From: Lysobacter firmicutimachus
GTDB lineage: Bacteria; Pseudomonadota; Gammaproteobacteria; Xanthomonadales; Xanthomonadaceae
DNA: 64,000 nt
Assembly (NCBI RefSeq): GCF_037027445.1
Contig: NZ_JBANDL010000002.1
Span: 5,216,001-5,280,000 of the forward strand
Reading direction: 5' to 3'
The position numbers were made by a program, and so were the translations under genes. This document shows, in pieces, positions 27,946-36,556 of the stretch; the stretch's first letter is position 1, and each line of letters opens with the position of its first letter. Under the pieces are notes generated by a model. The model was not told the DNA's origin, ran no database searches, and saw only the letters and a list, made by a program, of their open reading frames with translations.

Positions 27946-30108
27946 ATGCGTTGCCTGTTGATCGACAACTACGACTCTTTCACCTGGAACCTGGCCGATC
28001 TGATCGGCAGGGCGTTCGGCGAAGCCCCGGTCGTGGTGCGCAACGACGAGTACCGCTGGCCCGAACTGCGTGCGCGCGGCTTCGATTGCGCGGTGATCTC
28101 GCCCGGCCCCGGCAGCCCGACCCACGAAGCCGATTTCCACGTTTCGGCCCAGGCCATCGCCGAAACCGAACTGCCCCTGCTGGGCGTCTGCCTGGGCTTC
28201 CAGGGCATCGCCCACGCCGCCGGCGGCCGCATCGTGCACGCGCCCGAGCCCTTCCATGGCCGCGCCTGCGCCGTGCATCACGACGGCGACGGATTGTTCG
28301 CCGGATTGCCCACGCCGTTCCAGGCCATCCGCTACCACTCGCTGATCGCGGCCGCGCCGCTGCCGCCGGCGCTGATCGCCACCGCGCACACCGAAGACGG
28401 CCTGATCATGGCCCTGCGCCACCGGCAGCGGCCGCAGTGGGGCGTGCAGTTCCATCCCGAGTCGATCCTGACCGAACACGGTCTGGCGATGATCGGCAAC
28501 TTCCGCGACCTGGCCGCGCGCGCGCGCGGTCGTGCGTGGAGCGCGCCCGGCGCGCGCTCCACGCACGAAACCGTCGAGTCGCAAGCTGGCGCCACACACG
28601 GAACCGCCGAGCCGCAGGCGCGCGCCGCGCCCGAGCCCGCCGCGCAACTGCGCTGGCGCGCGCTGGCGCCGGGGCTGGATCCGCAGTCGGTGTTCGGCGC
28701 ACTGTACGCCGCGCGCCCGCATGCGTTCTGGCTCGACAGCCAGAGCGCCGACGAAGCCGCCGAGCATTCGTTCATGGGCGCAGCCGAGGCCGGCGAGGTC
28801 TACGCCTACCGCGTGGCCGACGACGACGCGGCCGGCAGCGCCGGCCAGGCCTGGCTGGCGCGGCTGGACGAGGAGCTCGAACGCACCCGCGTCGACGGCG
28901 CGCAAACTTTGCCGTTCGCGTTCTGCGGCGGCTTCGTCGGCTATTTCGGCTACGAGATGCAGGCATTGTTCGGCGGCGAGCGCCGCGCCGGCACCGCAGC
29001 GCCCGACGCCCTGTGGATGCGGGTGCGCCGCTTCGTCGCCTTCGACCACGCCGGCGGCGCCGCCTGGGCGGTGGCGGTCGCCGACGCCGGCGAAGATCCG
29101 GCCGACGCCGAGGCCTGGCTGGACGCGACCGCGCGCGCGGCGGAAGCCACGCGCGGTACGGCCGTCGCCGAGTCTGCCGCCGCCACGACGACGCAGTTGG
29201 ACGTCGCAATGGACCTCGGCCGGGACGACTACCTGGCGGCGATCGGCGAGTGCCGTGCCGCCATCGTCGACGGCGAGTCGTACCAGGTCTGCCTGACCAA
29301 TCACTTCCGCTTCGCCGCCGCGTTCGATCCCTATGCCCTGTACCGGCGCATGCGCCGCGGCAATGCCGCGCCGTTCGGCGCCTTCCTGCGCAGCGGCGCG
29401 TACAGCGTGCTGAGCACCTCGCCGGAGCGCTTCCTGCGCGTCGACCGCGAGGGCCGGATCCAGACCAAGCCGATCAAGGGCACGATCCGCCGCGCCGCCG
29501 ACCCGCAGCGCGACGCCGAGTACGCGCGCAAGCTGGCCGACTCGCCCAAGGACCGGGCCGAGAACCTGATGATCGTCGACCTGATGCGCAACGATCTCAA
29601 CCGGGTGGCGCAGCCCGGCTCGGTCGAAGTGCCCAAGCTGCGCGTGGTCGAGAGCTATCGCACCGTGCACCAACTGGTCAGCACGGTCGAAGCGCAACTG
29701 CGCCCGGACCGCAGCCTGATCGACCTGGTGCGCGCGACCTTCCCGGGCGGCTCGATCAGCGGCGCGCCCAAATTGCGCACCCTGCAGATCATCGACCGGC
29801 TCGAACGCAGCCCGCGCGGGGTGTACTGCGGTTCGATCGGCTACCTGGGCTATCACCGCGTCGCCGACCTCAATATCGGCATCCGTACCCTGTCCTACGA
29901 CGGCCGCGAGGCCGCGTTCGGCGCCGGCGGCGCGATCACCTACCTGTCCGACGCGCAGGCCGAGTTCGACGAGGTCTTGCTCAAGGCCGAGGCGGTGCTG
30001 CGGCCGGTGTGGGACTTCCTCGCCGACGGCGCCGCCTACCGGGCCCGTCTGCGCGGCGATCGCCTGTCGCTGAGCGCAGCGCCGCTCAGCGACGCAGCGC
30101 CAGACTGA
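27946..30108 (+). CDS. pabB: Fused aminodeoxychorismate synthase (PabA-PabB)
   Basis: The 720-residue fusion makes 4-amino-4-deoxychorismate from chorismate and glutamine for folate or secondary metabolism. Residues 1-~195 are a class I amidotransferase (SPGPGSP, nucleophile C82 in GVCLGFQ, GVQFHPES). A low-complexity linker of ~45 residues follows, then the chorismate-binding half: PIKGTIRR, ENLMIVDLMRNDLNRV, FPGGSISGAPKLR, and the final GAGGAITYLSD. The linker contains a long DNA palindrome. Domain order is that of actinobacterial-type PabAB. Its 3' end overlaps the convergent VirB5-like gene by 23 bases. Confidence 0.93.
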   Translation: MRCLLIDNYDSFTWNLADLIGRAFGEAPVVVRNDEYRWPELRARGFDCAVISPGPGSPTHEADFHVSAQAIAETELPLLGVCLGFQGIAHAAGGRIVHAPEPFHGRACAVHHDGDGLFAGLPTPFQAIRYHSLIAAAPLPPALIATAHTEDGLIMALRHRQRPQWGVQFHPESILTEHGLAMIGNFRDLAARARGRAWSAPGARSTHETVESQAGATHGTAEPQARAAPEPAAQLRWRALAPGLDPQSVFGALYAARPHAFWLDSQSADEAAEHSFMGAAEAGEVYAYRVADDDAAGSAGQAWLARLDEELERTRVDGAQTLPFAFCGGFVGYFGYEMQALFGGERRAGTAAPDALWMRVRRFVAFDHAGGAAWAVAVADAGEDPADAEAWLDATARAAEATRGTAVAESAAATTTQLDVAMDLGRDDYLAAIGECRAAIVDGESYQVCLTNHFRFAAAFDPYALYRRMRRGNAAPFGAFLRSGAYSVLSTSPERFLRVDREGRIQTKPIKGTIRRAADPQRDAEYARKLADSPKDRAENLMIVDLMRNDLNRVAQPGSVEVPKLRVVESYRTVHQLVSTVEAQLRPDRSLIDLVRATFPGGSISGAPKLRTLQIIDRLERSPRGVYCGSIGYLGYHRVADLNIGIRTLSYDGREAAFGAGGAITYLSDAQAEFDEVLLKAEAVLRPVWDFLADGAAYRARLRGDRLSLSAAPLSDAAPD
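28531..28567. repeat. Perfect 16-base inverted repeat inside pabAB
   Basis: CGTGCGTGGAGCGCGC at 28531-28546 and its exact complement at 28552-28567 surround a 5-base loop. It lies in the codons for the linker between the two enzyme domains, in frame. Confidence 0.85.
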
Positions 30109-30844
30109 GCGCGACCGCCTGCACGGCGCGACCGCCCGGACCCGTGTCCGGCGGGCCGCGCATCGCCCGTCGCGCCAATCGCGATTGGTCCCACTTCAGT
30201 GCCGCGATGTAGTCCTCGTAAGCCTTCATCCGCGCCTGCCAGTAATCCAGCTCCATCGCGCTGCGGACCAGGAAGCGCTGCGCCTCGTTGTCGTTGGCGG
30301 CGAGATCGCCGGGGCTGTCGCGCACGCCGGCGCGTTGCAGTTCGATGTCCTGGAATTGCCGGCCGCGTTCGATCAAGGTCTTGAGCATGCGCACCGACTC
30401 GTTGTAGCGCGCGTTCTCGGCCAGCACCAGGCGCTGGCAGATCGCCAGCTGCTGGCGCGCGATCGGTCCGTTCAAGTCGGGAGCGGCCTGGCGCAGCACG
30501 CTCGGCAGGCGTTCGCGCACTTCGCCGCTGCGGCTCGGGCACAAATCCTCCAGGCCGTAGTCGTCCGGACGCGCGGCGAAGTCGTCGCGCATCTGCGCCG
30601 GAGCGAAATTCAGCCGGCGCAGGCCGATCAGTTGCTGGCGGAAATGCGCGACGGTTTCGCGCCAGCGCTGCGCCTGTTTGCCGAACTCGATCGCGTCCTT
30701 GCCGGTTTGCTGGATCTGGGCGCTGAGGTTGCCGGGGTCGCTGACCAGCATCTGCGCCGTCGCGGTGTGAGCGCACGACGCCGCGGACGCGACGAGCAGC
30801 AGGCGAGCAAGGCGGCGGCGAATGGGGCTTGCGGAAGCAGGCAT
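30086..30844 (-). CDS. VirB5/TrbJ-like type IV secretion protein, lone paralogue
   Basis: The product is 252 residues with a signal peptide (LARLLLVASAASC to ATAQ). The mature part is helical and matches, block by block, the VirB5-like protein encoded at 58720-59478: QAQRWRETVAHFRQQLIGLRRLNF, ICQRLVLAENARYNESV, AANDNEAQRF, and LDYWQARMKAYEDYIAA. VirB5 proteins sit at the tip of T4SS pili or in the periplasm. No other T4SS gene is near. It is convergent with pabAB (23-base overlap) and divergent from an atypical response regulator. AAAGGAA precedes the ATG at 30844. Confidence 0.82.
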   Translation of the reverse strand: MPASASPIRRRLARLLLVASAASCAHTATAQMLVSDPGNLSAQIQQTGKDAIEFGKQAQRWRETVAHFRQQLIGLRRLNFAPAQMRDDFAARPDDYGLEDLCPSRSGEVRERLPSVLRQAAPDLNGPIARQQLAICQRLVLAENARYNESVRMLKTLIERGRQFQDIELQRAGVRDSPGDLAANDNEAQRFLVRSAMELDYWQARMKAYEDYIAALKWDQSRLARRAMRGPPDTGPGGRAVQAVALSLALRR

Positions 30845-31188
30845 GGCGATTCCTTTCGATGCGCAAGGCGCTGGTAGGTCGTTGCCGATGCGGCGACGCT
30901 GCGCACGACTATCGCACGCGCGGCGCGCATTGCGGCCGCGCGCGCAAGCGCGAGCCGCACGCACGCGTCCACGCGCGTGGCCGTTCGCGCCGATTGCGCT
31001 ACTGCAGGTTTCGCGCGCGTGCATGCCGTCACCGCGCTCAACGAATGTGCGGCGATAAACATTTTGATTCCTGCGCGCTGTCGGCCCACAATCCGCGCCC
31101 CAACACGCGACACGGATGCGGCATCCGCCGCGGCGAGACGGCAACGCGACCGCTTCGCTCCATCCGAGCATCGCGCAGCGAACCAGCC
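30845..31188. other. Divergent gap between VirB5-like gene and regulator
   Basis: The 344 bases hold the two divergent promoters. There is a patch of lower GC near 31050 (AATGTGCGGCGATAAACATT) with AACATTTTGATTC, a possible promoter, but no firm element or palindrome was recognised. Confidence 0.35.
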
Positions 31189-31800
31189 ATGATCCGAGTC
31201 CTCATCGTCGTCGACCTGCCCTTGCTCGGCAGTGGCCTGCGCTCGATTCTCGACCGCGAACCGGACCTGACCGCGACCGCGGAAATCGCGCCGGAACGGT
31301 TGAATGCGTTGATTCCGGCGCAGATCGACGCCGACCTGGCGCTGTGCGCGCTGGAGCGCGGCGACAGCGACGGCGTGCGCGCGGTGCGCCGATTGCTGCA
31401 ATTGCGCTCGAATCTGCGCATCGTCTATTTCGCCGCCGCCGACGTGGCGGTGCCTGCGGCGCTGCTGGATGCCGGCGTGCACGGCTACCTCGCGCGCGGT
31501 TGCGATGCGCGCACCCTGGTCTACGCCCTGCGTCGTGTCGCCGGCGGCCACGACCACATCGACGCCTCGCTGCCGCGCAGCGTGCTGCTCGGTCTGTCGC
31601 CGTTCCGGCGCTTGAGCGCACGCGAACGCGAAGTCGCCTTGCTGACCGTGCAGGACTACAGCACCCGCGGCATCGCCGAACTGCTCGGCGTCGACGAGAG
31701 CACGGTGCGCACGGTGCGCTCGCGCGCCTATCGCAAGCTCGGCCTGCGCAGCGCGGTCGGCCTGAGCCGGCTGGCCGACAAACACGGCTTCGGCCAGTGA
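31189..31800 (+). CDS. LuxR-family regulator with degenerate receiver
   Basis: The product is 203 residues. It has NarL/FixJ layout: receiver ~1-120, LuxR HTH ~140-200 (RLSAREREVALLTVQDYSTRGIAELLGVDESTVRTVRSRAYRKLGL). The receiver is abnormal: the usual acidic pair is VD followed by L, and the phospho-acceptor aspartate expected at 54 is alanine (DLALCALE). It should therefore act without phosphorylation, through another signal or constitutively. It is divergent from the VirB5-like gene; the second VirB5-like gene in the window also has a LuxR response regulator nearby, that one intact. Confidence 0.85.
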   Translation: MIRVLIVVDLPLLGSGLRSILDREPDLTATAEIAPERLNALIPAQIDADLALCALERGDSDGVRAVRRLLQLRSNLRIVYFAAADVAVPAALLDAGVHGYLARGCDARTLVYALRRVAGGHDHIDASLPRSVLLGLSPFRRLSAREREVALLTVQDYSTRGIAELLGVDESTVRTVRSRAYRKLGLRSAVGLSRLADKHGFGQ

Positions 31801-32041
31801 GGTCCATCGGGCCGGCGATGTGGGTGAAGCGTGAAAACCCTTTCGATTCCGAACGCGATCGACGCGTGGTCCGCACGGCCGCCCCGAGCTGAACGAGTCA
31901 GCTTGGCCGCCCGCGTCCGACTCGCGCACGGCTGCGCCGCCTTGCGATTGCCGTCACGAACGCAAGCGCGCCGGCGCTGCATTGTGTAGCCGACGCACTG
32001 CGGTCGATGCGGCCGCAAGACAAGCATCCGGGGGGCGTTGC

Positions 32042-33250
32042 TTGCGCAGAGCACTGGACCGACTGGAACCGGACGACCCGCGCCAGACCGCCGGCGACGG
32101 CGACGGACGGCCTGCCGATTTCGAAACCCGCTCACCGCCGCCGCGCGCGCGGGCCGCGGCGCAAAGCCGCCTGCGTACCCAGGCCGTGCCGCGGCGCGTG
32201 GCCGGTGCCCGACCGGCGCCGTTGGCGCGTTCTCGCGGCGAAGTCGAATGGAGCGAAATCGCCGCGACCCTGCTCGGCGCGCGCCGCGCCGGCCTGATCT
32301 GGCCGCCGGCGCCGGCGCAGCAGGCAGTGCTCGGCCGGGCGATGCCGACGGGGCCGCGCTGGCTGCACGAGATCCTGTGGAAAGGGCAGCGCCTGAGCGC
32401 GCTGATCGTCGACGGCGAGGCCCGGCTGTGGGCCGAAAACGGCGAGGAACGCAGCGACGCTTACCCGGGCATCGTCCTGACCCTGCAGCAATTGGGCTTG
32501 CAGCAGGCGCACCTGGACGGCGTGCTGATCGCCGATCCGGGCCTGCGCGAGCGCTACCGCACCGCAGCTCCAACGGCCGGCTTGGAACGGCGGCCGGCGG
32601 CGACCCTGATCCTGTTCGACCTGCTGCATGTGGACGGGGTCGACATCGAGCAGTCGCCCCTGGTCGACCGCAAGACCGTGCTCGAGCTGATGCTGCGCCA
32701 GGCCCCGCGCGGGCTGGAATACGGCACCCACATCCTCGGCAGCGGCAAGGCCGCCCTGGCATTGGCGCTGAGCCAGCACCTGGAAGGGGTGATCTGCAAG
32801 CGCGCGTTCGGTCGTCACGTGCAGGGGCCGAGCCCGGACTGGCGGCGGATCGGCTTGCTCCAGTTCGGCCAGTTCGCGATCGTCGGCTACACGCCGGCCG
32901 ACCCGGCGGCGCGGCGGCCGGCCACGTTGCTGCTCGGCCGGCCCAAGGGCCAGACCGGTTGGCGCTATGTCGGCCGGGTCGCGGTCGAGGCCGGCAGCGA
33001 ATTCGAACGCGAACTATTGCCGCGGCTGGTCGCGGCGGCGCGGCGACGGGTCACCTTCGGCCCTGACGTCGATCCGATCGAGGACGCGGTGTGGTGCAAC
33101 CCGCGCCTGGTGGTCGAAGTGCGCAGCCACGGCTTCAACAGCAAAGGCCTGTTGCGCCAGCCGGGACTGCAAGCCTGGCGCCGCGAACGCAAGGTCGCCG
33201 AGCTGCGCCTGCCGGCTTCGACCCGCCGGCGTTCGTCCCGGCGCGATTGA
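32042..33250 (+). CDS. LigD-like ATP-dependent DNA ligase domain, catalytically degenerate
   Basis: The product is about 402 residues, matching the ligase module of LigD (adenylation domain then OB fold) with a basic N-terminal extension. Motif III-like LILFDLLHVDGVDIEQSPL and motif IV LEGVICKRAFGRH are kept. But motif I reads HEILWKGQR where HEIKxDGYR is expected (no AMP-accepting lysine in register), LDGELV is LDGVLI, and the motif V lysines are lost (DWRRIGLLQ). It is probably a pseudoenzyme or a DNA-binding relic. The start is uncertain: TTG at 32042 has a GGGGGG stretch upstream; TTG at 31982 is possible. Confidence 0.75.
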   Translation: MRRALDRLEPDDPRQTAGDGDGRPADFETRSPPPRARAAAQSRLRTQAVPRRVAGARPAPLARSRGEVEWSEIAATLLGARRAGLIWPPAPAQQAVLGRAMPTGPRWLHEILWKGQRLSALIVDGEARLWAENGEERSDAYPGIVLTLQQLGLQQAHLDGVLIADPGLRERYRTAAPTAGLERRPAATLILFDLLHVDGVDIEQSPLVDRKTVLELMLRQAPRGLEYGTHILGSGKAALALALSQHLEGVICKRAFGRHVQGPSPDWRRIGLLQFGQFAIVGYTPADPAARRPATLLLGRPKGQTGWRYVGRVAVEAGSEFERELLPRLVAAARRRVTFGPDVDPIEDAVWCNPRLVVEVRSHGFNSKGLLRQPGLQAWRRERKVAELRLPASTRRRSSRRD

Positions 33251-33420
33251 GCCGGCTGCGCCGCGCGCCGCAACGGGCTGAACCGATGGCCTGAATCCGC
33301 AGCGTTGTGGCTGTCGGCACACGACAGGATGTGACGCAGAAGTGTGCCCCTGTTCGCTCTGCGTCAGTGTTTCATCTGCCCGTGCCGGCCCTGGACCCCG
33401 GTTTGCAAGGCTTCCGCAGA

Positions 33421-33448
33421 TGGCATGATTTTTGTGACCATTGTCACT
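33421..33448 (+). promoter_or_regulatory. Shared promoter element, copy 1
   Basis: TGGCATGATTTTTGTGA, then CCATTG and TCAC(T). The first part has sigma-54 spacing (GG, 10 bases, GT instead of GC); the second half is a TGTGA-N6-TCACT palindrome of CRP/Clp type. Nearly the same 28 bases recur at 44214 and 51814. The next plausible start (GTG 33475) follows after 26 bases. Confidence 0.65.
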
Positions 33449-33474
33449 GAATAATGCTCGCAGCGAGGCCCCCG

Positions 33475-33669
33475 GTGGGCCGATGGACCTCCAAAAAGCC
33501 GGACGACGACGAAGGCGGGCGCAAACCCTCGCGCGCCTCGGTGATCGCTTTGGTCTGCGCCACTGCCTTGGCGGTGGTCGCCGCGCTGTTGGCCAGCCGC
33601 AGCCAGGCCGGCCCGGCCCCGGCGGCGCAGGGCCCGGCCGCCCGGACCGCACCTGCCGGCCCGCGTTGA
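33475..33669 (+). CDS. Small single-span membrane protein
   Basis: The product is 64 residues: a charged N-terminus (KKPDDDEGGRKPS), one membrane span (ASVIALVCATALAVVAALLA) and a Pro/Ala-rich tail. The GTG at 33475 has CGAGG 6 bases ahead and lies 26 bases behind a promoter-like element that stands at the same distance from the starts of two other small genes in the window; an ATG at 33454 is too close to that element. Function unknown. Confidence 0.5.
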   Translation: MGRWTSKKPDDDEGGRKPSRASVIALVCATALAVVAALLASRSQAGPAPAAQGPAARTAPAGPR

Positions 33670-33794
33670 ATCATCGCGGCGTTGGGCCGGTCGAGGCCGT
33701 ATCGCGGCATGGCCCGGCATTCCCTGGATGCCGACTTCGCGGGCATCACGGCTTGGGGACGCGCCGCTTTACCCACCCGCCGTCATCCGCGCCG

Positions 33795-34076
33795 CTACCG
33801 CCATTCGGCAGTGAGCGCCTCCTCGCGCGCGAAGCGCTGCAGGTGCTCCAGCACCACGCCTTGCAATGAAATCAGGCGCGCCGCATCGGCGGCGGCGAGT
33901 TCGAGCTCGAGGCGCTCATCGGCGGCGGTGGCGTCCAGGCGGGCGTCGGCGTCGAACACGATGCGGGCGCGGTCGTCGGCGTACTCGACCGCGAACTTGT
34001 GCCGCCAGTGATTGCACAGCGTGCGCAACAGCTTGCGCGCCTGGGCGCTGGCGATTCGGGCATGAGCGGTGGGCAT
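33795..34076 (-). CDS. DUF2218 protein
   Basis: The product is 93 residues of the DUF2218 family (SAQARKLLRTLCNHWRHKF, then GVVLEHLQRFAREEAL at the end), a small alpha/beta protein often found beside siderophore or oxidoreductase genes. GAGGAAA precedes the ATG. It is 37 bases downstream of the DsbA-like gene on the same strand and probably co-transcribed. Function unknown. Confidence 0.85.
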   Translation of the reverse strand: MPTAHARIASAQARKLLRTLCNHWRHKFAVEYADDRARIVFDADARLDATAADERLELELAAADAARLISLQGVVLEHLQRFAREEALTAEWR

Positions 34077-34113
34077 GGCGTTTCCTCGATGGCGATGCAG
34101 CGGGCAGCGAAGG

Positions 34114-34845
34114 TCAGGCGGGCAGGGCGCAGCCGTCGGCGGCGCAGCCGAACGCGGCCGGCGCCGCGGCGCGCAGGCCGGCCAGGCGTTCGAGCAGATG
34201 TGCGCGCCAGGCCTCCGGTTGGCCCAGATACCGGCCGATGTCGAGCGATGCGGCGGTCGAGCCGCCGACCTCCAGCGCCACGGTCGGGAAGCCGTGACCG
34301 CCCAGCCGGCGCAGCAGGCCGCGACTGGCCTCGATGTGGGCCTGGCTCGGCGCGCCGAGCTGCGCCGCGAAGGCGATATCGAAGGCGTCCCCGTCCAGGC
34401 CGAGTTCGAGCGCGAGCGCGCGCAGGGTCGCCGGCTCGGCGATGCGCCGGCCGTGCTGGTAGTGCGCACGCTGGATTCGCTGCAGCAATTCCAGGCCGCG
34501 CCCGCCCAGGGTGTGCGCCGCCAGCACGGCGGCGATCGGCGGTTCGGAGTCGAGCAGCGCCGCTTCGTCGAGCAGCAGCCCGTCGAAGTAGGCTTCGCCG
34601 AACGGCTGGCCGCTGAGCTGGGCGATGCGGCGATCGTGCGGCAGCACGTACTCGCGCCAGTCGCGGCCGACGTGCCGGCGTTGCGCGCCGGCCATCATGC
34701 CGCCGGCGTGCAGTTCGATCGCCAGCCCGGGCAGACGGGCAGCGGTGGCGATCAGCGGGGCGACGGCGTAGCACCAGCCGCACAGCGGATCGTAAAGGTA
34801 GTGCAGGCGGGCGACCGGCGCGGTCGTGGCGGGGGCGGTGGTCAT
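34114..34845 (-). CDS. DsbA-family (FrnE-like) oxidoreductase
   Basis: The product is 243 residues without a signal peptide. The thioredoxin-like active site is YDPLCGWCYA at residues ~16-25, followed by the helical insertion and the cis-proline HGFPTVALEVGG, as in cytosolic FrnE/DsbA-like proteins of the 2-hydroxychromene isomerase superfamily. It starts a two-gene unit with DUF2218 and is divergent from a LysR gene, its likely regulator. A role in thiol redox defence is inferred. Confidence 0.88.
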   Translation of the reverse strand: MTTAPATTAPVARLHYLYDPLCGWCYAVAPLIATAARLPGLAIELHAGGMMAGAQRRHVGRDWREYVLPHDRRIAQLSGQPFGEAYFDGLLLDEAALLDSEPPIAAVLAAHTLGGRGLELLQRIQRAHYQHGRRIAEPATLRALALELGLDGDAFDIAFAAQLGAPSQAHIEASRGLLRRLGGHGFPTVALEVGGSTAASLDIGRYLGQPEAWRAHLLERLAGLRAAAPAAFGCAADGCALPA

Positions 34846-34984
34846 GGCAGATCCTGGATGTCGGCCGCGTGGCGGCTTGGGCGGCGGCGGGTCGCCGCTG
34901 CCGGGCAGGAGTGCACGATAGTTGAGTGAAACGGCGCAAAAAATGCCGTACAAGCGAAATATTTGTTGATCGAATCGCGCAGAT

Positions 34985-35899
34985 ATGGACCGGATCACCG
35001 CCATGACCGTCTTCGTCGAGGTCGCCGAACGCGGCAGCCTGACCGCCGCCGCCGAGGCCCTGGACATGTCCCGGGCGATGGCCACGCGCTATCTGGCCGC
35101 GCTCGAGGACTGGCTGGGCGCACGCGTCCTGCACCGCACCACCCGCCGGCTCAGCCTGACCCCGGCCGGCGAGGTGGCGCTGGACCGCTGCCGGCGCATG
35201 CTCGCGGTCGGGGACGAACTCAAGAGCGCGCTGACCGATGCCGAAGGCGTGCCGCACGGACAACTGCGGCTGACCTGCAGCACCTCGCTCGGGCTCAGCC
35301 ATCTCGCCGGCGCCGTGTCCGATTTCGTCCGCCGCTATCCGGGCGCGGCGGTCGACGTGGTCCTGGCCGACCGCGCGGTCAACCTGGTCGAAGAGCGCAT
35401 CGACGTCGCCATCCGCATCAGCCGCAGCCTGGAGCCGGGCCTGATCGCGCGCCGCATCACCGTCTGCCGTTCGGTGCTGTGCGCCGCGCCGGCCTATCTG
35501 ACCGCCTGCGGCCTGCCGCACCGGCCGGCCGATCTGGCCACGCACAATTGCCTCACCCATCACTACGTCGGCAAGAGCCTGTGGTCGCTGCATCGCGACG
35601 GCCAGACCGACGCGGTCGCGGTGGAAGGTTCGATCAGCGCCAACGACGCCACCCTGATCGCCCAGGCGGTGCGCGCCGGCGCCGGCATCGGCCTGCTGCC
35701 GACCTATCTGGTCGCGCCGATGCTGCGGGCCGGCGAACTGGTGCGGGTGCTGCCGGACTATGCGCCCGACGAGATGGGCGTGTTCGGCGTGTACCTGTCG
35801 CGCCGGCAGATGCCGCTGATCGTGCGCGCCTTCCTCGACTTCCTGGTCGAACGTTTCGGCGAAGAACCCGAGTGGGACCGGGCACTGGGGCTGGCCTGA
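34985..35899 (+). CDS. LysR family transcriptional regulator
   Basis: The product is 304 residues. HTH: MTVFVEVAERGSLTAAAEALDMSRAMATRYLAALEDWLG with VLHRTTRRLSLTPAG; the effector domain follows (GQLRLTCSTSLG, DVAIRISRSLEPG, GAGIGLLPTYLVAP). It belongs to the CrgA/YafC-type group. It is divergent from the DsbA-like/DUF2218 pair, with a 139-base AT-richer gap between, so it probably controls them and itself. Confidence 0.92.
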   Translation: MDRITAMTVFVEVAERGSLTAAAEALDMSRAMATRYLAALEDWLGARVLHRTTRRLSLTPAGEVALDRCRRMLAVGDELKSALTDAEGVPHGQLRLTCSTSLGLSHLAGAVSDFVRRYPGAAVDVVLADRAVNLVEERIDVAIRISRSLEPGLIARRITVCRSVLCAAPAYLTACGLPHRPADLATHNCLTHHYVGKSLWSLHRDGQTDAVAVEGSISANDATLIAQAVRAGAGIGLLPTYLVAPMLRAGELVRVLPDYAPDEMGVFGVYLSRRQMPLIVRAFLDFLVERFGEEPEWDRALGLA

Positions 35900-36556
35900 G
35901 CGAAGGCCGGCAAGACGCAGGCGACACTCTGCGGCCGGCGCGGCCGTAGGCTGCGGAACTGATAGTCCCGCAGGCCGCAGGCGCAACTGCATGCCGAAGT
36001 CGGCCTAACTTGGACAGGGCGATGTAGCGGTCACCTGTCGATTCGTCACTCATCAAGCCGGAAAAGCACACTGCTCGTGATCGAACGCCGACGACCGATC
36101 CTACGCGGTTCCTGTGGGCCGATTAGCGCGCTCTGGGTTCGTTGGCGTATGAGAGTGGTTTGGAGTTGGCTCAAAAGCCTTATTCGATAGGAATACAGGC
36201 AAGAACAAGAGAGAAGGCCCGCTGAGTCCGTTTACCGCCCGTCGGGACTCACGGTACCTCACATCGGGTGCCCGGCCGGACTGAGATCTATCCGGAGTCT
36301 TTTTGGGTTACTTTGTAAAAAATCGTGATATCAATCACATTTATGATTAGAGTTCAGTCGCATAAAAAGCAGGCGGAGATCCGATCGGAAAGCCGTTTGA
36401 CTCGCGATTGTCCCGCTCCGGTCTGCTATTCACCACGGCGTGCGCTAGTGTGCTTGAGATCATTATCGCGGCCAACGCACGCCAAGACGAACGGAATCGA
36501 CGACTAGCCAATCGCAGTTCTTTGGGCAAAGCACTTTGAAGGTCAGGGGGATAAAA
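35900..36556. other. Long leader region before the surface protein
   Basis: 657 bases with lower GC than the surroundings, especially after 36290. Apart from the CRP-type site at 36324 I see several short repeats and no gene with a ribosome site. It could hold a long 5' leader for the surface-protein gene. Confidence 0.4.
36324..36339 (+). promoter_or_regulatory. CRP/Clp-type binding site
   Basis: CGTGA, TATCAA, TCACA within the AT-rich stretch AAAAATCGTGATATCAATC. It is close to the CRP consensus TGTGA-N6-TCACA and about 220 bases before the lectin/DUF11 gene. In Xanthomonadaceae the CRP-like protein Clp controls surface and secreted factors; its binding here is inferred. Confidence 0.6.

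Noticed and set aside
26989..29856. A 955-codon minus-strand open frame opposite the PPTase and pabAB genes
   Set aside because: Antisense shadow; no ribosome site and no recognisable domain.
35634..36071. Minus-strand frame MCFSGLMSDESTGDRY opposite the LysR end
   Set aside because: Mostly antisense to the LysR gene; no ribosome site; only a short N-terminal part lies in free DNA.
36180..36310. c-di-GMP (GEMM) riboswitch before the surface protein
   Set aside because: Some short complementary stretches exist, but the conserved GEMM core is not seen.
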